DNA from: Yersinia enterocolitica subsp. enterocolitica
GTDB taxonomy: Bacteria > Pseudomonadota > Gammaproteobacteria > Enterobacterales > Enterobacteriaceae
Direction of reading: 5' to 3'
Length of the DNA stretch: 64,000 nt
NCBI RefSeq assembly: GCF_901472495.1
Contig: NZ_LR590469.1
Coordinates: 682,001-746,000 of the forward strand
Shown: positions 8,857-17,972 of the stretch, piece by piece
Numbering within the stretch: position 1 is the first letter of the stretch
How the letters are laid out: every line of letters begins with the position of its first letter
Notes under the pieces: generated by a model
What the model saw: only the letters and a program-made list of their open reading frames with translations
Told to the model about the DNA's origin: nothing
Database searches by the model: none
Translations under genes and position numbers: made by a program

Positions 8857-10180
8857 AATTATTGCATTACTCATCCTATGCCTGGTTCTGAGTATTCCCG
8901 CGGGAATGATCCTGCTCTTTACCGGCGACGTGTTGCTGAATTTTGTCTTCTTCTATCCGCTGTTTATGTCCGGCATTTGGATAACGGGTGGTGTCTATTT
9001 CTGGCTAAAGCGAGAAAGACACTGGCCGTGGGGCGATGATGTACCGCCTCCAGAGCTGAAAGGCAACCCACTGGTGTCAATTTTAATCCCTTGTTTTAAT
9101 GAGGGGTTGAATGCGCGGGAAACTATTCACGCAGCACTGGCACAGACTTACACCAATATCGAAGTGATCGCTATCAACGATGGTTCCAGTGATGACACGG
9201 CGCAAGTGCTGGATGCCTTATTGGCTGAAGACCCACGCTTGCGTGTTATTCACTTGGCTCATAATCAAGGTAAGGCTATTGCCCTGCGGATGGGGGCAGC
9301 AGCGGCGCGCAGTGAATATCTGGTGTGTATTGATGGTGATGCTTTGCTGGACAGTAAAGCAGTGCCTTATCTGGTCGCGCCATTAATTGCTAACCCGCGG
9401 ACCGGAGCGGTAACCGGTAACCCACGCATCCGTACCCGTTCGACCTTGATTGGCCGGGTTCAGGTAGGGGAGTTCTCTTCTATCATTGGGCTGATTAAAC
9501 GAACTCAACGGGTTTACGGGCAAGTCTTTACCGTTTCTGGCGTAGTGGCTGCTTTTCGCCGTAGAGCATTGGCGGATGTCGGTTACTGGAGTCCGGATAT
9601 GATAACTGAAGATATTGATATCAGTTGGAAACTCCAGATAAGACATTGGTCAGTATTCTTTGAACCACGGGGTCTGTGCTGGATTTTGATGCCAGAAACC
9701 TTAGGGGGTTTGTGGAAGCAGCGCCTACGCTGGGCGCAGGGTGGGGCAGAGGTTTTCCTGAAGAATATGTTCAAGCTGTGGCGCTGGCGTAATCGCCGGA
9801 TGTGGCTATTGTTCCTTGAATACTCACTGTCTATCACTTGGGCCTTTACTTACCTGTTCAGTATCATCCTGTTCCTGCTGGGCTTGGTTATTACCTTACC
9901 ACCAGGCATTCATGTGCAGACTGTGTTCCCGCCAGCCTTTACCGGCATGGTATTGGCACTAACCTGTCTGTTGCAGTTTGCTATCAGTTTGGTGATTGAA
10001 CGGCGCTATGAGCCTAAACTGGGTAATTCACTATTTTGGATTATTTGGTACCCAATGGTTTATTGGATGCTAAGTTTGTTCACCACCGTGGTTTCGTTCC
10101 CAAAAGTGATGCTGAACACCAAACGTAAACGTGCGCGCTGGGTCAGCCCAGACCGCGGGATCGGGAGGGTTAAACCATGA
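8846..10180 (+). CDS. hmsR: HmsR/PgaC PNAG synthase (glycosyltransferase family 2)
   Basis: Inner-membrane processive N-acetylglucosaminyltransferase that polymerises UDP-GlcNAc. Two N-terminal membrane segments (about 5-25 and 30-50) precede the GT2 catalytic domain, with NDGSSDDT, the DGDA metal-binding motif, TEDID and the processivity motif QRLRW. C-terminal membrane segments follow from about residue 330. The ATG at 8846 overlaps the end of hmsF and gives 444 residues, the family length; an ATG at 8807 would add 13 residues that look non-native. The next gene, hmsS, overlaps by ATGA. Confidence 0.95.
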   Translation: MIDRIIALLILCLVLSIPAGMILLFTGDVLLNFVFFYPLFMSGIWITGGVYFWLKRERHWPWGDDVPPPELKGNPLVSILIPCFNEGLNARETIHAALAQTYTNIEVIAINDGSSDDTAQVLDALLAEDPRLRVIHLAHNQGKAIALRMGAAAARSEYLVCIDGDALLDSKAVPYLVAPLIANPRTGAVTGNPRIRTRSTLIGRVQVGEFSSIIGLIKRTQRVYGQVFTVSGVVAAFRRRALADVGYWSPDMITEDIDISWKLQIRHWSVFFEPRGLCWILMPETLGGLWKQRLRWAQGGAEVFLKNMFKLWRWRNRRMWLLFLEYSLSITWAFTYLFSIILFLLGLVITLPPGIHVQTVFPPAFTGMVLALTCLLQFAISLVIERRYEPKLGNSLFWIIWYPMVYWMLSLFTTVVSFPKVMLNTKRKRARWVSPDRGIGRVKP

Positions 10181-10644
10181 GTGCGCCTCTGATTCATACT
10201 GAGCAGCGCCTGCTACCGCGCTTAATTGATATAATCATTACCGCTTTGGCCTGGTTCGGTTTTATCTTCCTGTTTGTGAAGGGCTTTTTGGATATGATCC
10301 ACCGCGCCCCAAACATGGGACCGATCCCGTTTAGAATGTACATTTTGGCCGGTCTGACGACGTTGGCGCTATATGCAGCCATTGCGGCATTTAATGCCAT
10401 TGTGCTGATTGTTTGGGCCAAATATAACCAGATACGTTTTCAGGTTGAGCGCCGTGGGCACCGTCCTCATTTGGATGATAATGAACTCGCCGATAGCATG
10501 GAAATGACGGGAGAGATGATTGCCCAATTAAAAGCTGGTTCGTGTCTCACCTTGTATAACGATGAGCATGGGCAACTGTTGGAAGTCAAAGAAGGGTTAC
10601 AACTTCCCGAAGTTGCACCGGTCGTTAATTTGCGACGAGGGTGA
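10177..10644 (+). CDS. hmsS: HmsS/PgaD accessory protein for PNAG synthesis
   Basis: Small inner-membrane partner of HmsR. The 155-residue product has two hydrophobic segments (about 20-42 and 55-80) and a soluble tail. In the family, HmsS/PgaD and HmsR/PgaC together form the c-di-GMP-responsive synthase. The four-base overlap with hmsR (ATGA) indicates translational coupling. It closes the operon. Confidence 0.93.
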   Translation: MSAPLIHTEQRLLPRLIDIIITALAWFGFIFLFVKGFLDMIHRAPNMGPIPFRMYILAGLTTLALYAAIAAFNAIVLIVWAKYNQIRFQVERRGHRPHLDDNELADSMEMTGEMIAQLKAGSCLTLYNDEHGQLLEVKEGLQLPEVAPVVNLRRG

Positions 10645-10657
10645 TAAGCAATCACCG

Positions 10658-10704
10658 CTGAATACCTGATAGCAGGCCGCCCTGTGCTTATATCAGGTAT
10701 TCAG
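10658..10704 (+). repeat. 14-bp perfect inverted repeat after hmsS
   Basis: ctgaatacctgata (10658-10671) pairs perfectly with tatcaggtattcag (10691-10704) across a 19-base loop. It sits just after the hms operon but has no T-run, so it may stabilise the 3' end or act with Rho rather than be a classical terminator. Confidence 0.7.
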
Positions 10705-10859
10705 AACCAACCAGTATGTTATTTCCGCCTAAGTTAATCGTGCCAAACTTCACTTTTAATCCCCCCCTTTCTTTATATATTGCTATGATTTAGCCGGTAT
10801 TGTTACGGGCAGTCATAATGAATATTCCTATGGAAGCGGCATGACAACGGGAGCACACA

Positions 10860-11567
10860 GTGAATCAAAACCCTTTCGGACAAATTATTGGTGCAGAATT
10901 ACCGCAGTGGCAATCAGCGTTGCGGCCTCAACGAGAAATTTTACCCGGGCATTTTTGCTATTTGGCCCCTGTTGACTCAGATAAACATGAAGCATCTTTG
11001 TATCAGGCATATCACCTGATTCTTGATGCCAGTGACTGGACCTATTTTTATTGTGAGCGGCCAGAGAGTGAAAATGATTTCCAGCAGTACCTGCAAACAT
11101 TAATTAATGCGAAAGATGCTTTGCATTATACCGTAATGGATGCGCAAGCCGATGTGGCGTTAGGAACGGTTGGCTTACAACGAATTGATGAAAAGAATGG
11201 TGTGATTGAGATTGGCTCAGTTAATTGGTCACCGCGCTTAAAACGCAACTCAGCGGGCACTGAGGCCATCTATTTGCTATTACATTATGTATTCGACAAA
11301 TTAGGCTATCGTCGTTGTGAGTGGAAATGTGATTCCTTAAATGGGCCTTCAAATGCGGCGGCAATGCGATTTGGTTTTCAGTATGAAGGGCAATTTCGGC
11401 AGGCGATTGTGACTAAAGGGCGCAACAGAGATACCAATTGGTATTCCATTACTGACCAGGAATGGCCATTAATTAAACAGGCATTTAACGATTGGTTAGC
11501 GATGGGAAACTTTGATAGCCAAGGCAAGCAAAAGACGCATTTACAAGATTTAAGAATCAGTCGCTAA
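10860..11567 (+). CDS. GNAT-family acetyltransferase (RimJ/RimL-like)
   Basis: Acetyl-CoA-dependent N-acetyltransferase of 235 residues. The acetyl-CoA binding region is visible around residues 115-165 (IEIGSVNWSPRLKRNSAGTE, then YRRCEWKCDSLN and NAAAMRFGF), the pattern of RimJ/RimL-type enzymes that modify protein N-termini or small substrates. The actual substrate is unknown. Translation starts at a GTG at 10860 preceded by GGGAG at good spacing; the ATG at 10841 is out of frame. It lies between hmsS and phoH as a single gene. Confidence 0.82.
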   Translation: MNQNPFGQIIGAELPQWQSALRPQREILPGHFCYLAPVDSDKHEASLYQAYHLILDASDWTYFYCERPESENDFQQYLQTLINAKDALHYTVMDAQADVALGTVGLQRIDEKNGVIEIGSVNWSPRLKRNSAGTEAIYLLLHYVFDKLGYRRCEWKCDSLNGPSNAAAMRFGFQYEGQFRQAIVTKGRNRDTNWYSITDQEWPLIKQAFNDWLAMGNFDSQGKQKTHLQDLRISR

Positions 11568-11670
11568 TGCTTATAAAATGATATAGCGCGATATTAAAAG
11601 TAATTAGAGTAAAAAATGAGCAAACTAAAAAGTTATATTTTTTTACATTTTGATATCGCGAATTTTAAGA

Positions 11671-11688
11671 GTGTCATTATACTGTAAT
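11671..11688 (+). promoter_or_regulatory. Candidate PhoB (Pho) box upstream of phoH
   Basis: GTGTCAT-TATA-CTGTAAT follows the Pho-box layout of two CTGTCAT-like heptamers separated by 4 bp (12 of 14 heptamer positions match). phoH is a PhoB-regulated gene in E. coli, so the position makes sense. The site is about 410 bp before the phoH start, implying a long leader. Confidence 0.5.
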
Positions 11689-12096
11689 CATCTGGCGGTA
11701 TTTTTCACACGGTGCACAGCTTAGGCTGTTATCTATCACTGCGGGGATCGCTAATGGTAAAGTCCATGATTGGGCTGTTAAGAAAAAACCAAAGTTTTAT
11801 CCAGGCAACTCGTTGTTACGAGGGCGTAAACTCCGACTCTCAAATGCCAGTATTACCCTCATCATGTGCTGCTAATATATTATCGTCACCCGTATTCCCG
11901 TCCCTGGTTTCAACATCACGTAATAACTCCCCTTGCGATATTGTTTCCCTCCGGCTATTGAACCGGGTGTCGACTCTATTCGCATTTTCATTGGCTATTA
12001 TTGGCTGCAAAGGAAGCCAAAACCGCATCTGTATGTGAAACATAATCGCGCAGGCTTTCCTGCTGCGGTAGTTGAATCAAACTGAAAGGTGCCACT
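11689..12096. other. Leader/spacer between the Pho box and phoH
   Basis: About 400 bases. Short frames occur but none looks like a known protein. An in-frame TGA lies a few codons before the phoH ATG, so PhoH cannot be extended upstream here, unlike the longer form annotated for E. coli. If the Pho box is real, much of this region is an untranslated leader. Confidence 0.45.
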
Positions 12097-12885
12097 ATGG
12101 GAAGACAGAAAGCAGTGATCAAAGCTCGTCGTGAAGCGAAACGCGTTATTAGACGTGATTCACGTAGTCATCGTCAGCGTGAGGAAGAAAACGTGACATC
12201 GTTAGTGCAAATGGGCGGTGTTGAATCAATAGGTATGGCACGGGATAGCCGTGATACCTCCGTTATTCAGGCGCGTACGGAAGCTCAAGGTCATTACTTA
12301 TCAGCCATAGAAAGTAAGCTGCTCATCTTCGCCACCGGTGAAGCAGGGTGTGGTAAAACCTTTATTAGCGCGGCCAAGGCTGCTGAAGCATTAATTCACA
12401 AAGAAGTAGATAGGATAATTGTGACGCGACCTGTACTACAGGCAGATGAAGACTTGGGCTTCTTGCCCGGTGATATTTCTGAGAAATTCGCGCCTTACTT
12501 CCGCCCGGTGTATGACATTCTGCTGCGCCGACTCGGATCTTCTTTCATGCAATATTGTTTACGGCCGGAAATCGGTAAAGTCGAAATTGCGCCTTTTGCG
12601 TATATGCGCGGGCGTACCTTTGAGAATGCGGTGGTGATCCTCGATGAGGCACAAAACGTGACCGCCAGCCAAATGAAAATGTTTCTTACCCGCCTCGGTG
12701 AAAATGTCACTGTTATCGTGAATGGTGATATCACTCAGTGCGACCTGCCGCGTGGGGTGAAATCAGGTCTTAGCGACGCACTGGAGCGTTTTGCTGAGGA
12801 TGAAATGATTGGCATTATTCGCTTTGATAAACAGGACTGTGTCCGCTCTGCACTCTGCCAACACACCTTGAATGCCTATTCATAA
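12097..12885 (+). CDS. phoH: PhoH family ATPase
   Basis: Cytoplasmic P-loop ATPase induced by phosphate starvation in E. coli; its exact function is unresolved, and the family is linked to RNA metabolism. Walker A is GEAGCGKT (about residues 85-92) and Walker B is VVILDEAQN (about 184-192). The basic N-terminus MGRQKAVIKARREAKR and the C-terminus are nearly those of E. coli PhoH. The length is 262 residues; an in-frame stop just upstream supports this start. Synteny with the pga/hms operon is the same as in E. coli. Confidence 0.95.
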   Translation: MGRQKAVIKARREAKRVIRRDSRSHRQREEENVTSLVQMGGVESIGMARDSRDTSVIQARTEAQGHYLSAIESKLLIFATGEAGCGKTFISAAKAAEALIHKEVDRIIVTRPVLQADEDLGFLPGDISEKFAPYFRPVYDILLRRLGSSFMQYCLRPEIGKVEIAPFAYMRGRTFENAVVILDEAQNVTASQMKMFLTRLGENVTVIVNGDITQCDLPRGVKSGLSDALERFAEDEMIGIIRFDKQDCVRSALCQHTLNAYS

Positions 12886-12915
12886 CTCAAGGTTATGAAT
12901 GGATGACCCGATAAA

Positions 12916-12948
12916 AAAGGGCAAGCGTTTATAGCGCTTGCCCTTTCA
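12916..12948 (+). terminator. Rho-independent terminator after phoH
   Basis: Perfect 12-bp stem: aaagggcaagcg (12916-12927) pairs with cgcttgcccttt (12935-12946), with a 7-base loop. The stem itself ends in T on both strands, so it may work in both directions. Confidence 0.85.
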
Positions 12949-13088
12949 GATTACTGATAAAGTCAAATGAAGGGGAATCGTGCCGTTGGGGCCGCTCTTG
13001 GTTTCAAATACAAGTGCGTAAGCCACCGAAGTGCCCCTGGGTGCGGTAAACCCTTCACTCACTGAGCTATCAGCAGCTTAGTCCATCG

Positions 13089-14207
13089 CTACAACATAAT
13101 CGTCATCATATACGCGGCAAACAAGGCCAGATGGGCGGTGCCGTTGAGCACGTTGGTTCTGCCGGTAGAGAATGAGATTTGCGACAGAATCAAGACACTG
13201 ACCATGACCACGATATGTGGCGCTTCCAGGCCAAAGTTCAACTCCTGCCCAGTCAGTACGGCAATTAAGGTTACCGCTGGCACAGTTAGGGAAATCGTGG
13301 CCAGCACCGAGCCGAAGAACAGGTTCATCGCGCGCTGCACCTGATTTGCCAATACTGCTTTTAATGCACCCAACCCTTCCGGTGACAAGATAAGCAAAGC
13401 AATCAGGAAGCCGGTAAATTTAGCCGGTGCATTTAACTCAGTCAGCAGCGCTTCCAGTGGGTTGGCATCAAATTTAGTCACTGCAATTACCGCAACCAAA
13501 TGAATCAACAGCCAAAATGTGTGCCACAGGCTACTGTGAGATGACGGTTTACCGTGATGCGGGTCACTTGGGTCATCGCCTTCGTCTTCATGTTCGTAGA
13601 CAAACAGGCTTTGGTGGGTTTTAGTTTGGATCAGCAGGAAAACACCATACATCGCCGCCGAAATCGCGGCGACTACCAGTGATTGTGCCACGCTAAAATT
13701 GCCATCGGGCAGGGTACTTGGTAATACCAGTACAATGATAGCCAGTGGGAAGATAGCCATCAGATACTGTTTGATACCGACCAGATTGACATGCTGGGTG
13801 GCAAATTTACGTCCACCGAGCAGCAACGACACACCCACCAATCCCCCGATAACAATCATAATGATGGAATAGAGTGTATCGCGCATCAAAGCGGGGGCGG
13901 CATCACCTGTTGCCATCATCGCTGAGATCAAACTGACCTCCAGCACCACCACCGACAGACTAAGAATCAATGATCCATAGGGTTCACCCAAACGGTGTGC
14001 CAAAACGTCAGCATGACGTACCACACTGAAAGCACTGCTTAGAATACCGACCAGTGCAATCATGTTGATAACGATTACCGCTGCAAAATTGCTGGTATCA
14101 CCCCAGATATTAAGAATAACCAGCGCAATAATAGGCAGGATAAGGGAGTATTCGTGATGGCGAGATTTAGATCGGCCAGGATCATTTTGCGACTTCATTT
14201 CGAGCAC
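13089..14207 (-). CDS. chaA: ChaA sodium-potassium/calcium:proton antiporter
   Basis: Inner-membrane cation/H+ antiporter of the CaCA family, 372 residues with about eleven hydrophobic segments. The two repeated signature regions are visible: GEPYGSLILSLSVVVLEVSL (about 90-110) and ILSPEGLGALKAVLANQVQR (about 280-300), which hold the acidic residues needed for ion exchange. A charged, histidine-containing loop (DEGDDPSDPHHGK) separates the halves. A second ATG three codons in is an alternative start. In E. coli chaA lies next to kdsA; here it is nearly 50 kb away. Confidence 0.92.
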   Translation of the reverse strand: MLEMKSQNDPGRSKSRHHEYSLILPIIALVILNIWGDTSNFAAVIVINMIALVGILSSAFSVVRHADVLAHRLGEPYGSLILSLSVVVLEVSLISAMMATGDAAPALMRDTLYSIIMIVIGGLVGVSLLLGGRKFATQHVNLVGIKQYLMAIFPLAIIVLVLPSTLPDGNFSVAQSLVVAAISAAMYGVFLLIQTKTHQSLFVYEHEDEGDDPSDPHHGKPSSHSSLWHTFWLLIHLVAVIAVTKFDANPLEALLTELNAPAKFTGFLIALLILSPEGLGALKAVLANQVQRAMNLFFGSVLATISLTVPAVTLIAVLTGQELNFGLEAPHIVVMVSVLILSQISFSTGRTNVLNGTAHLALFAAYMMTIML

Positions 14208-14418
14208 GCTCCTAATAACTTTACTGCATTAAACGGGCATTAGAGCCATTTAACGATAATTAAGCGCCATATTGCAGGCTAAGTAGCTTTAAGACTAACA
14301 AATAACAGGGAATTGTCGCAGGAAATTTACAAGGTTTTAACGAGGAAAGGTAAAAAAAGAGTCAGCAAAATGGACATCAGAGGATAATGTCCATTGATTT
14401 TACAGATATTAATAAGAT

Positions 14419-15255
14419 CTAGTCGTCAAGATTGTCCATCACTTCATGGCGTTGGTGATGATAGTCTTCTTCATTGAGGCCTTCACGCCAATAGGGAACG
14501 GCATAGAGTTGTTGGCGTTCGCAGCCTTTTTCACGCCGGAGATAACGGCGTAACTGCACCACCATCCGATCTTCACCGGCCAGCCAAAATGTAGCTTCCT
14601 CCATCGGCAGTTCAAGTGCGCAGAATTGGGTGATAACTTCATCGGTTTTTTCAGTACCACCAATGACCCAACTCAGTTCAACACCTGCCGGCTTCACCAG
14701 ATTAAGCACATCCTGTGGGGTATCGACACGAATAATGGCATGACCCTGCGCATCGGCGGGTAATGTTTCTAATAGGGCCGCGATAGCAGGTAATGAAGAG
14801 GGGTCACCCACCAGATAGCTGTATTCAGCCGCTGGCAGCATGGTTTCAGGGCCGCCTGGATTGGTAATGCCTATCCAGTCACCTGATTTAGCATTGCGGG
14901 CAAAATTAACCGCTGGGCCGCTGTGGTCATGAAGTGCAAATTCAATGTCTATCTCACAACGTTCAGGTCTGATGGCCCGAACCGAGTAGGTTCGAACAAT
15001 CGGGCGTACTTCTGCTGCTGGCCATTGTGGGCCTTTCTCACCAAGCACCGGCAGTTCCGGCTGTGTTTGGTGTGCTAATGGCAGGAAGACTTTTAAATGT
15101 GCACCAGCACAATCTGCCGGGTAATTGTGCAATGTCGGACTGTAGAAAGTGACTCGGCGTAGGTGTGGGGAAGTGTCTACCACCTTTTTGACTTGTACCA
15201 GGCGCGGAGGGGTTGGACGGTATTTGGGTTTTGCTGCGGTTGATTCTGTGGTCAC
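14419..15255 (-). CDS. Siderophore-interacting FAD/NAD(P)H ferric reductase (ViuB/YqjH family)
   Basis: Cytoplasmic ferric-siderophore reductase of 278 residues. The N-terminal FAD-binding barrel has the isoalloxazine motif RTYSVRAI (about residues 88-95), and the C-terminal half has the SIP nucleotide-binding fold (YLVGDPSSLPAIAALLETLP, about 146-165, and FWLAGED near 218). A Fur-box-like site lies ~100 bp upstream. Function in iron release is inferred from the family; which siderophore it serves is unknown. Confidence 0.87.
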   Translation of the reverse strand: MTTESTAAKPKYRPTPPRLVQVKKVVDTSPHLRRVTFYSPTLHNYPADCAGAHLKVFLPLAHQTQPELPVLGEKGPQWPAAEVRPIVRTYSVRAIRPERCEIDIEFALHDHSGPAVNFARNAKSGDWIGITNPGGPETMLPAAEYSYLVGDPSSLPAIAALLETLPADAQGHAIIRVDTPQDVLNLVKPAGVELSWVIGGTEKTDEVITQFCALELPMEEATFWLAGEDRMVVQLRRYLRREKGCERQQLYAVPYWREGLNEEDYHHQRHEVMDNLDD

Positions 15256-15346
15256 AGTTTATCCTTCTTATCTTATGGCGTTTTATTCTGGTTCGTCAGC
15301 AGCATGGATGCGGCTTATCAAGGCATAAACTATATCACCAACCAAT

Positions 15347-15365
15347 GTTAATGATAATTATTTGC
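15347..15365 (-). promoter_or_regulatory. Candidate Fur box upstream of the siderophore reductase gene
   Basis: gttaatgataattatttgc matches the 19-base Fur consensus at 15 positions, including an unbroken ATGATAAT core. It is about 90 bases before the start codon at 15255. Confidence 0.6.
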
Positions 15366-15444
15366 ATGAATAGAATGTAAGGAAAACGAAAAGAGTGAGT
15401 TGCCCCACCAGAGTGGGAGGGCAAAAAAGTGATTTACCGAAGAA

Positions 15445-16611
15445 TTAGCGGATAGGTTGCACGATAGCCACACGGCGGAAATGCATGCGTAGCCGTAACA
15501 TGGTCACCAGTGCAACAATCATCACCGCCATCGCGGCAAGAGGGAGTTGTTGTAAGTGCAAGCCAAATGCCAGCAAGGTACCACCGAGCCAGGCCCCCAA
15601 AGCATTACCTAAATTGAATGCACTCTGATTAAAGGTTGATGCCAGATTAGGAGCATCTCTGGCTTGATCCACCACTAATAGCTGCAACATTGGGCAAAGG
15701 GCAAAAGCCACAATACTCCAGATGAACAAGGTCAGAACTGCCGGTAGGTAAAAACCAATGGTGTAATGCAATGCCAGCAGAATACCTATCAAAATGACAA
15801 TCAGACGTGTCATTGAGCCGACCAGATTTTTATCACCTAAGCGACCACCCAGCACACTGCCAATGGATAATCCAACGCCGAGGATCAGCAAGACAATGGT
15901 GACGCCATGTTCAGAGACACGGGTAACCTCGCGCAGCAGGGGGGCAATATAGGTGAAGACGGTAAACAGACTGGTATTGGTTAACACTGATAGCAGTAAA
16001 GCTGTTTGCACTTTTTTCTGCATCAACGTTTTGAACTCTAATTTCGGGCTGATTTTCTTCATCGGAATATTGCTAGGTAACCAGGCGATCACGGCGATGA
16101 TGGCGACAATACCGATGGCGCTAACTCCCCAGAATGCAGCACGCCAGCCGAAAGCTTGCCCAATAGCCGTGCCCAATGGCACACCGAGCACATTTGCCAG
16201 CGTGACCCCCATAAACACTAATGCAATTGCCCGCGCACGGCGATTGGGCTGAACCAAATCGGTGGCGACCACTGAAGCTAATCCAAAGAATGTGCCATGA
16301 CACAATGCCGCAATAATACGTGCAGCCATCAGCAAGTTATAAGTTTCAGCCAAGGCACACAGGATATTGCCGATAATAAATAAAACAATTAAACCCAATA
16401 AGGTGGATTTACGCGGCACTCGCGCTGTTGCAATGGCCAACAGTGGAGCACCTATGACCACGCCCATAGCATAGACTGATACCAACATTCCGGTTTTAGG
16501 GATACTGACCCCGAGATCATGGGCGACTTCTGGTAATAGCCCCATAATGACAAACTCGCTGGTACCAATGCCAAATGTAGCAATGGTCAGCGCGATAATA
16601 GCCAACGGCAT
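15445..16611 (-). CDS. MFS transporter, DHA1 drug/sugar efflux type (AraJ/YdhP-like)
   Basis: A 388-residue inner-membrane proton-driven efflux permease with twelve hydrophobic segments. The N-terminus (TIATFGIGTSEFVIMGLLPE) and the loop-4 region (MGVTLANVLGVPLGTAIGQ) are typical of the AraJ/YdhP branch of the DHA1 family. The substrate cannot be assigned. It is a single gene on the minus strand, divergent from cbl. Confidence 0.85.
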   Translation of the reverse strand: MPLAIIALTIATFGIGTSEFVIMGLLPEVAHDLGVSIPKTGMLVSVYAMGVVIGAPLLAIATARVPRKSTLLGLIVLFIIGNILCALAETYNLLMAARIIAALCHGTFFGLASVVATDLVQPNRRARAIALVFMGVTLANVLGVPLGTAIGQAFGWRAAFWGVSAIGIVAIIAVIAWLPSNIPMKKISPKLEFKTLMQKKVQTALLLSVLTNTSLFTVFTYIAPLLREVTRVSEHGVTIVLLILGVGLSIGSVLGGRLGDKNLVGSMTRLIVILIGILLALHYTIGFYLPAVLTLFIWSIVAFALCPMLQLLVVDQARDAPNLASTFNQSAFNLGNALGAWLGGTLLAFGLHLQQLPLAAMAVMIVALVTMLRLRMHFRRVAIVQPIR

Positions 16612-16978
16612 GAATAACTCCTGAACCGGCTCAACGGGTATGAAGAGACTGACAAATAGTCTTTGCAGGTAAATTTAATCGGCCGATTCTAGCACTGCCC
16701 CAAAATAGCGTCTAACGGCAAAGTGCTATATTAAAAAGTTATTTAATATAGCTGATTTTATTCTTGTGTATTAACTTGCGTGAAGTTGGTTATTTTCTAT
16801 AAATCTTTATTTTTTTGATAATTAAGCCTATTTTTCAATCTTTCGGCTTTATCTGACTTTTGGTGTAAGCCATTAACTTTGCTTAGTACAAAAAAGCATA
16901 AACAACGGTTTTTTTGTATTTGTTTGTCTCTATTATCCCCGCGATTCTGTACATCAATCAGAATGAAAGGGGCAAAGT
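16612..16978. other. AT-rich intergenic region between MFS gene and cbl
   Basis: Divergent promoter region. It includes a perfect 9-bp inverted repeat tatattaaa (16727-16735) / tttaatata (16742-16750) of pure A/T, possibly an operator or hairpin. Nothing else was recognised. Confidence 0.4.
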
Positions 16979-17935
16979 ATGAATTTCCAACAGCTTAAAA
17001 TTATTCGGGAATCGGCCCGTTGTAATTACAATCTGACTGAAGTAGCAAATACATTATTTACCTCGCAATCGGGCGTGAGCCGGCATATTCGTGAGTTAGA
17101 AGAAGAATTGGGTATTGAGATATTTATTCGGCGTGGAAAACGCCTATTGGGAATGACTGAGCCGGGCAAAGAGTTACTGGCAGTCGCAGAGCGCATGTTA
17201 AATGATGCCAATCAAATTCGCCGCCTGGCTGATGTTTTTAGCAATAATGATAGCGGGCAGTTGCATATTGCGACCACGCATACTCAAGCCCGTTACAGTT
17301 TACCGCGGGTGATAAAGGAGTTTCGTCTGCTGTATCCACAGGTCAAACTGGTTATTAGCCAGGGAAATCCACAAGAAATTGCGGCGATGCTGCAATCCGG
17401 TGAGGCTGATATAGGGATTGCCACTGAAGTACTGATGAGTGATGAATCTGTCGCGGCATTTCCTTATTACCGTTGGCATCACGCGATTGTGGTACCCGAA
17501 AATCACCCATTAACACAAGAGCCACATATCACGCTGGAAACCTTGAGTACCTTGCCATTAATTACTTATCGACAAGGGATAACCGGCCGATCACGGTTGG
17601 ACAATGCCTTCAAAAATGCCGGATTAACCCCCGATATTGCCCTCAGCGCACAAGATTCTGATGTGATTAAAACCTATGTCGAGCTAGGCATGGGAGTGGG
17701 GATTCTGGCGGATATGTCATACGAAGCACATCGTGACAAGGGGCTGGTGCGCCTTAATGCAGAGCATTTATTTGATGCGAATACAGTGTGGTTAGGATTA
17801 AAACGAGGTCAGTTACAACGTAACTTTATTTGGTTCTTTATCCAGCTCTGCAATCCAACACTTTCTCTGCATGATATTAAAGAGAAAGTGTTGGCAGAAG
17901 CACCAGACGAAGTGGTGATTGATTACCAGATTTAG
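16979..17935 (+). CDS. cbl: Cbl, CysB-like LysR regulator of sulfonate-sulfur use
   Basis: A 318-residue LysR regulator very close to E. coli Cbl throughout. The HTH contains NLTEVANTLFTSQSGVSRHI (about residues 18-37). The effector domain has TTHTQARYSLP, ITYRQGITGRSR and LSAQDSDVIKTYVELG, segments shared with CysB/Cbl that bind adenosine phosphosulfate-type effectors. The C-terminus EVVIDYQI resembles that of E. coli Cbl. In E. coli it activates tau and ssu genes under sulfate starvation; none of those genes is in this window. It converges with narX, 37 bp away. Confidence 0.93.
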   Translation: MNFQQLKIIRESARCNYNLTEVANTLFTSQSGVSRHIRELEEELGIEIFIRRGKRLLGMTEPGKELLAVAERMLNDANQIRRLADVFSNNDSGQLHIATTHTQARYSLPRVIKEFRLLYPQVKLVISQGNPQEIAAMLQSGEADIGIATEVLMSDESVAAFPYYRWHHAIVVPENHPLTQEPHITLETLSTLPLITYRQGITGRSRLDNAFKNAGLTPDIALSAQDSDVIKTYVELGMGVGILADMSYEAHRDKGLVRLNAEHLFDANTVWLGLKRGQLQRNFIWFFIQLCNPTLSLHDIKEKVLAEAPDEVVIDYQI

Positions 17936-17972
17936 TCCCTATGTGAGTCGGGCTGGCGATTATGTAACATCG

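Noticed and set aside
11712..12038. Open frame of 108 codons upstream of phoH
   Set aside because: No recognisable protein features, no ribosome site, and frames on both strands are of similar length; it is more likely leader sequence.
12990..13080. Possible tRNA-like or repeat sequence between phoH and chaA
   Set aside because: No cloverleaf, no conserved T-loop sequence and no second copy in the window.
15395..15430. Hairpin after the MFS gene as a terminator
   Set aside because: The stem is interrupted and there is no convincing T-run on the minus strand.
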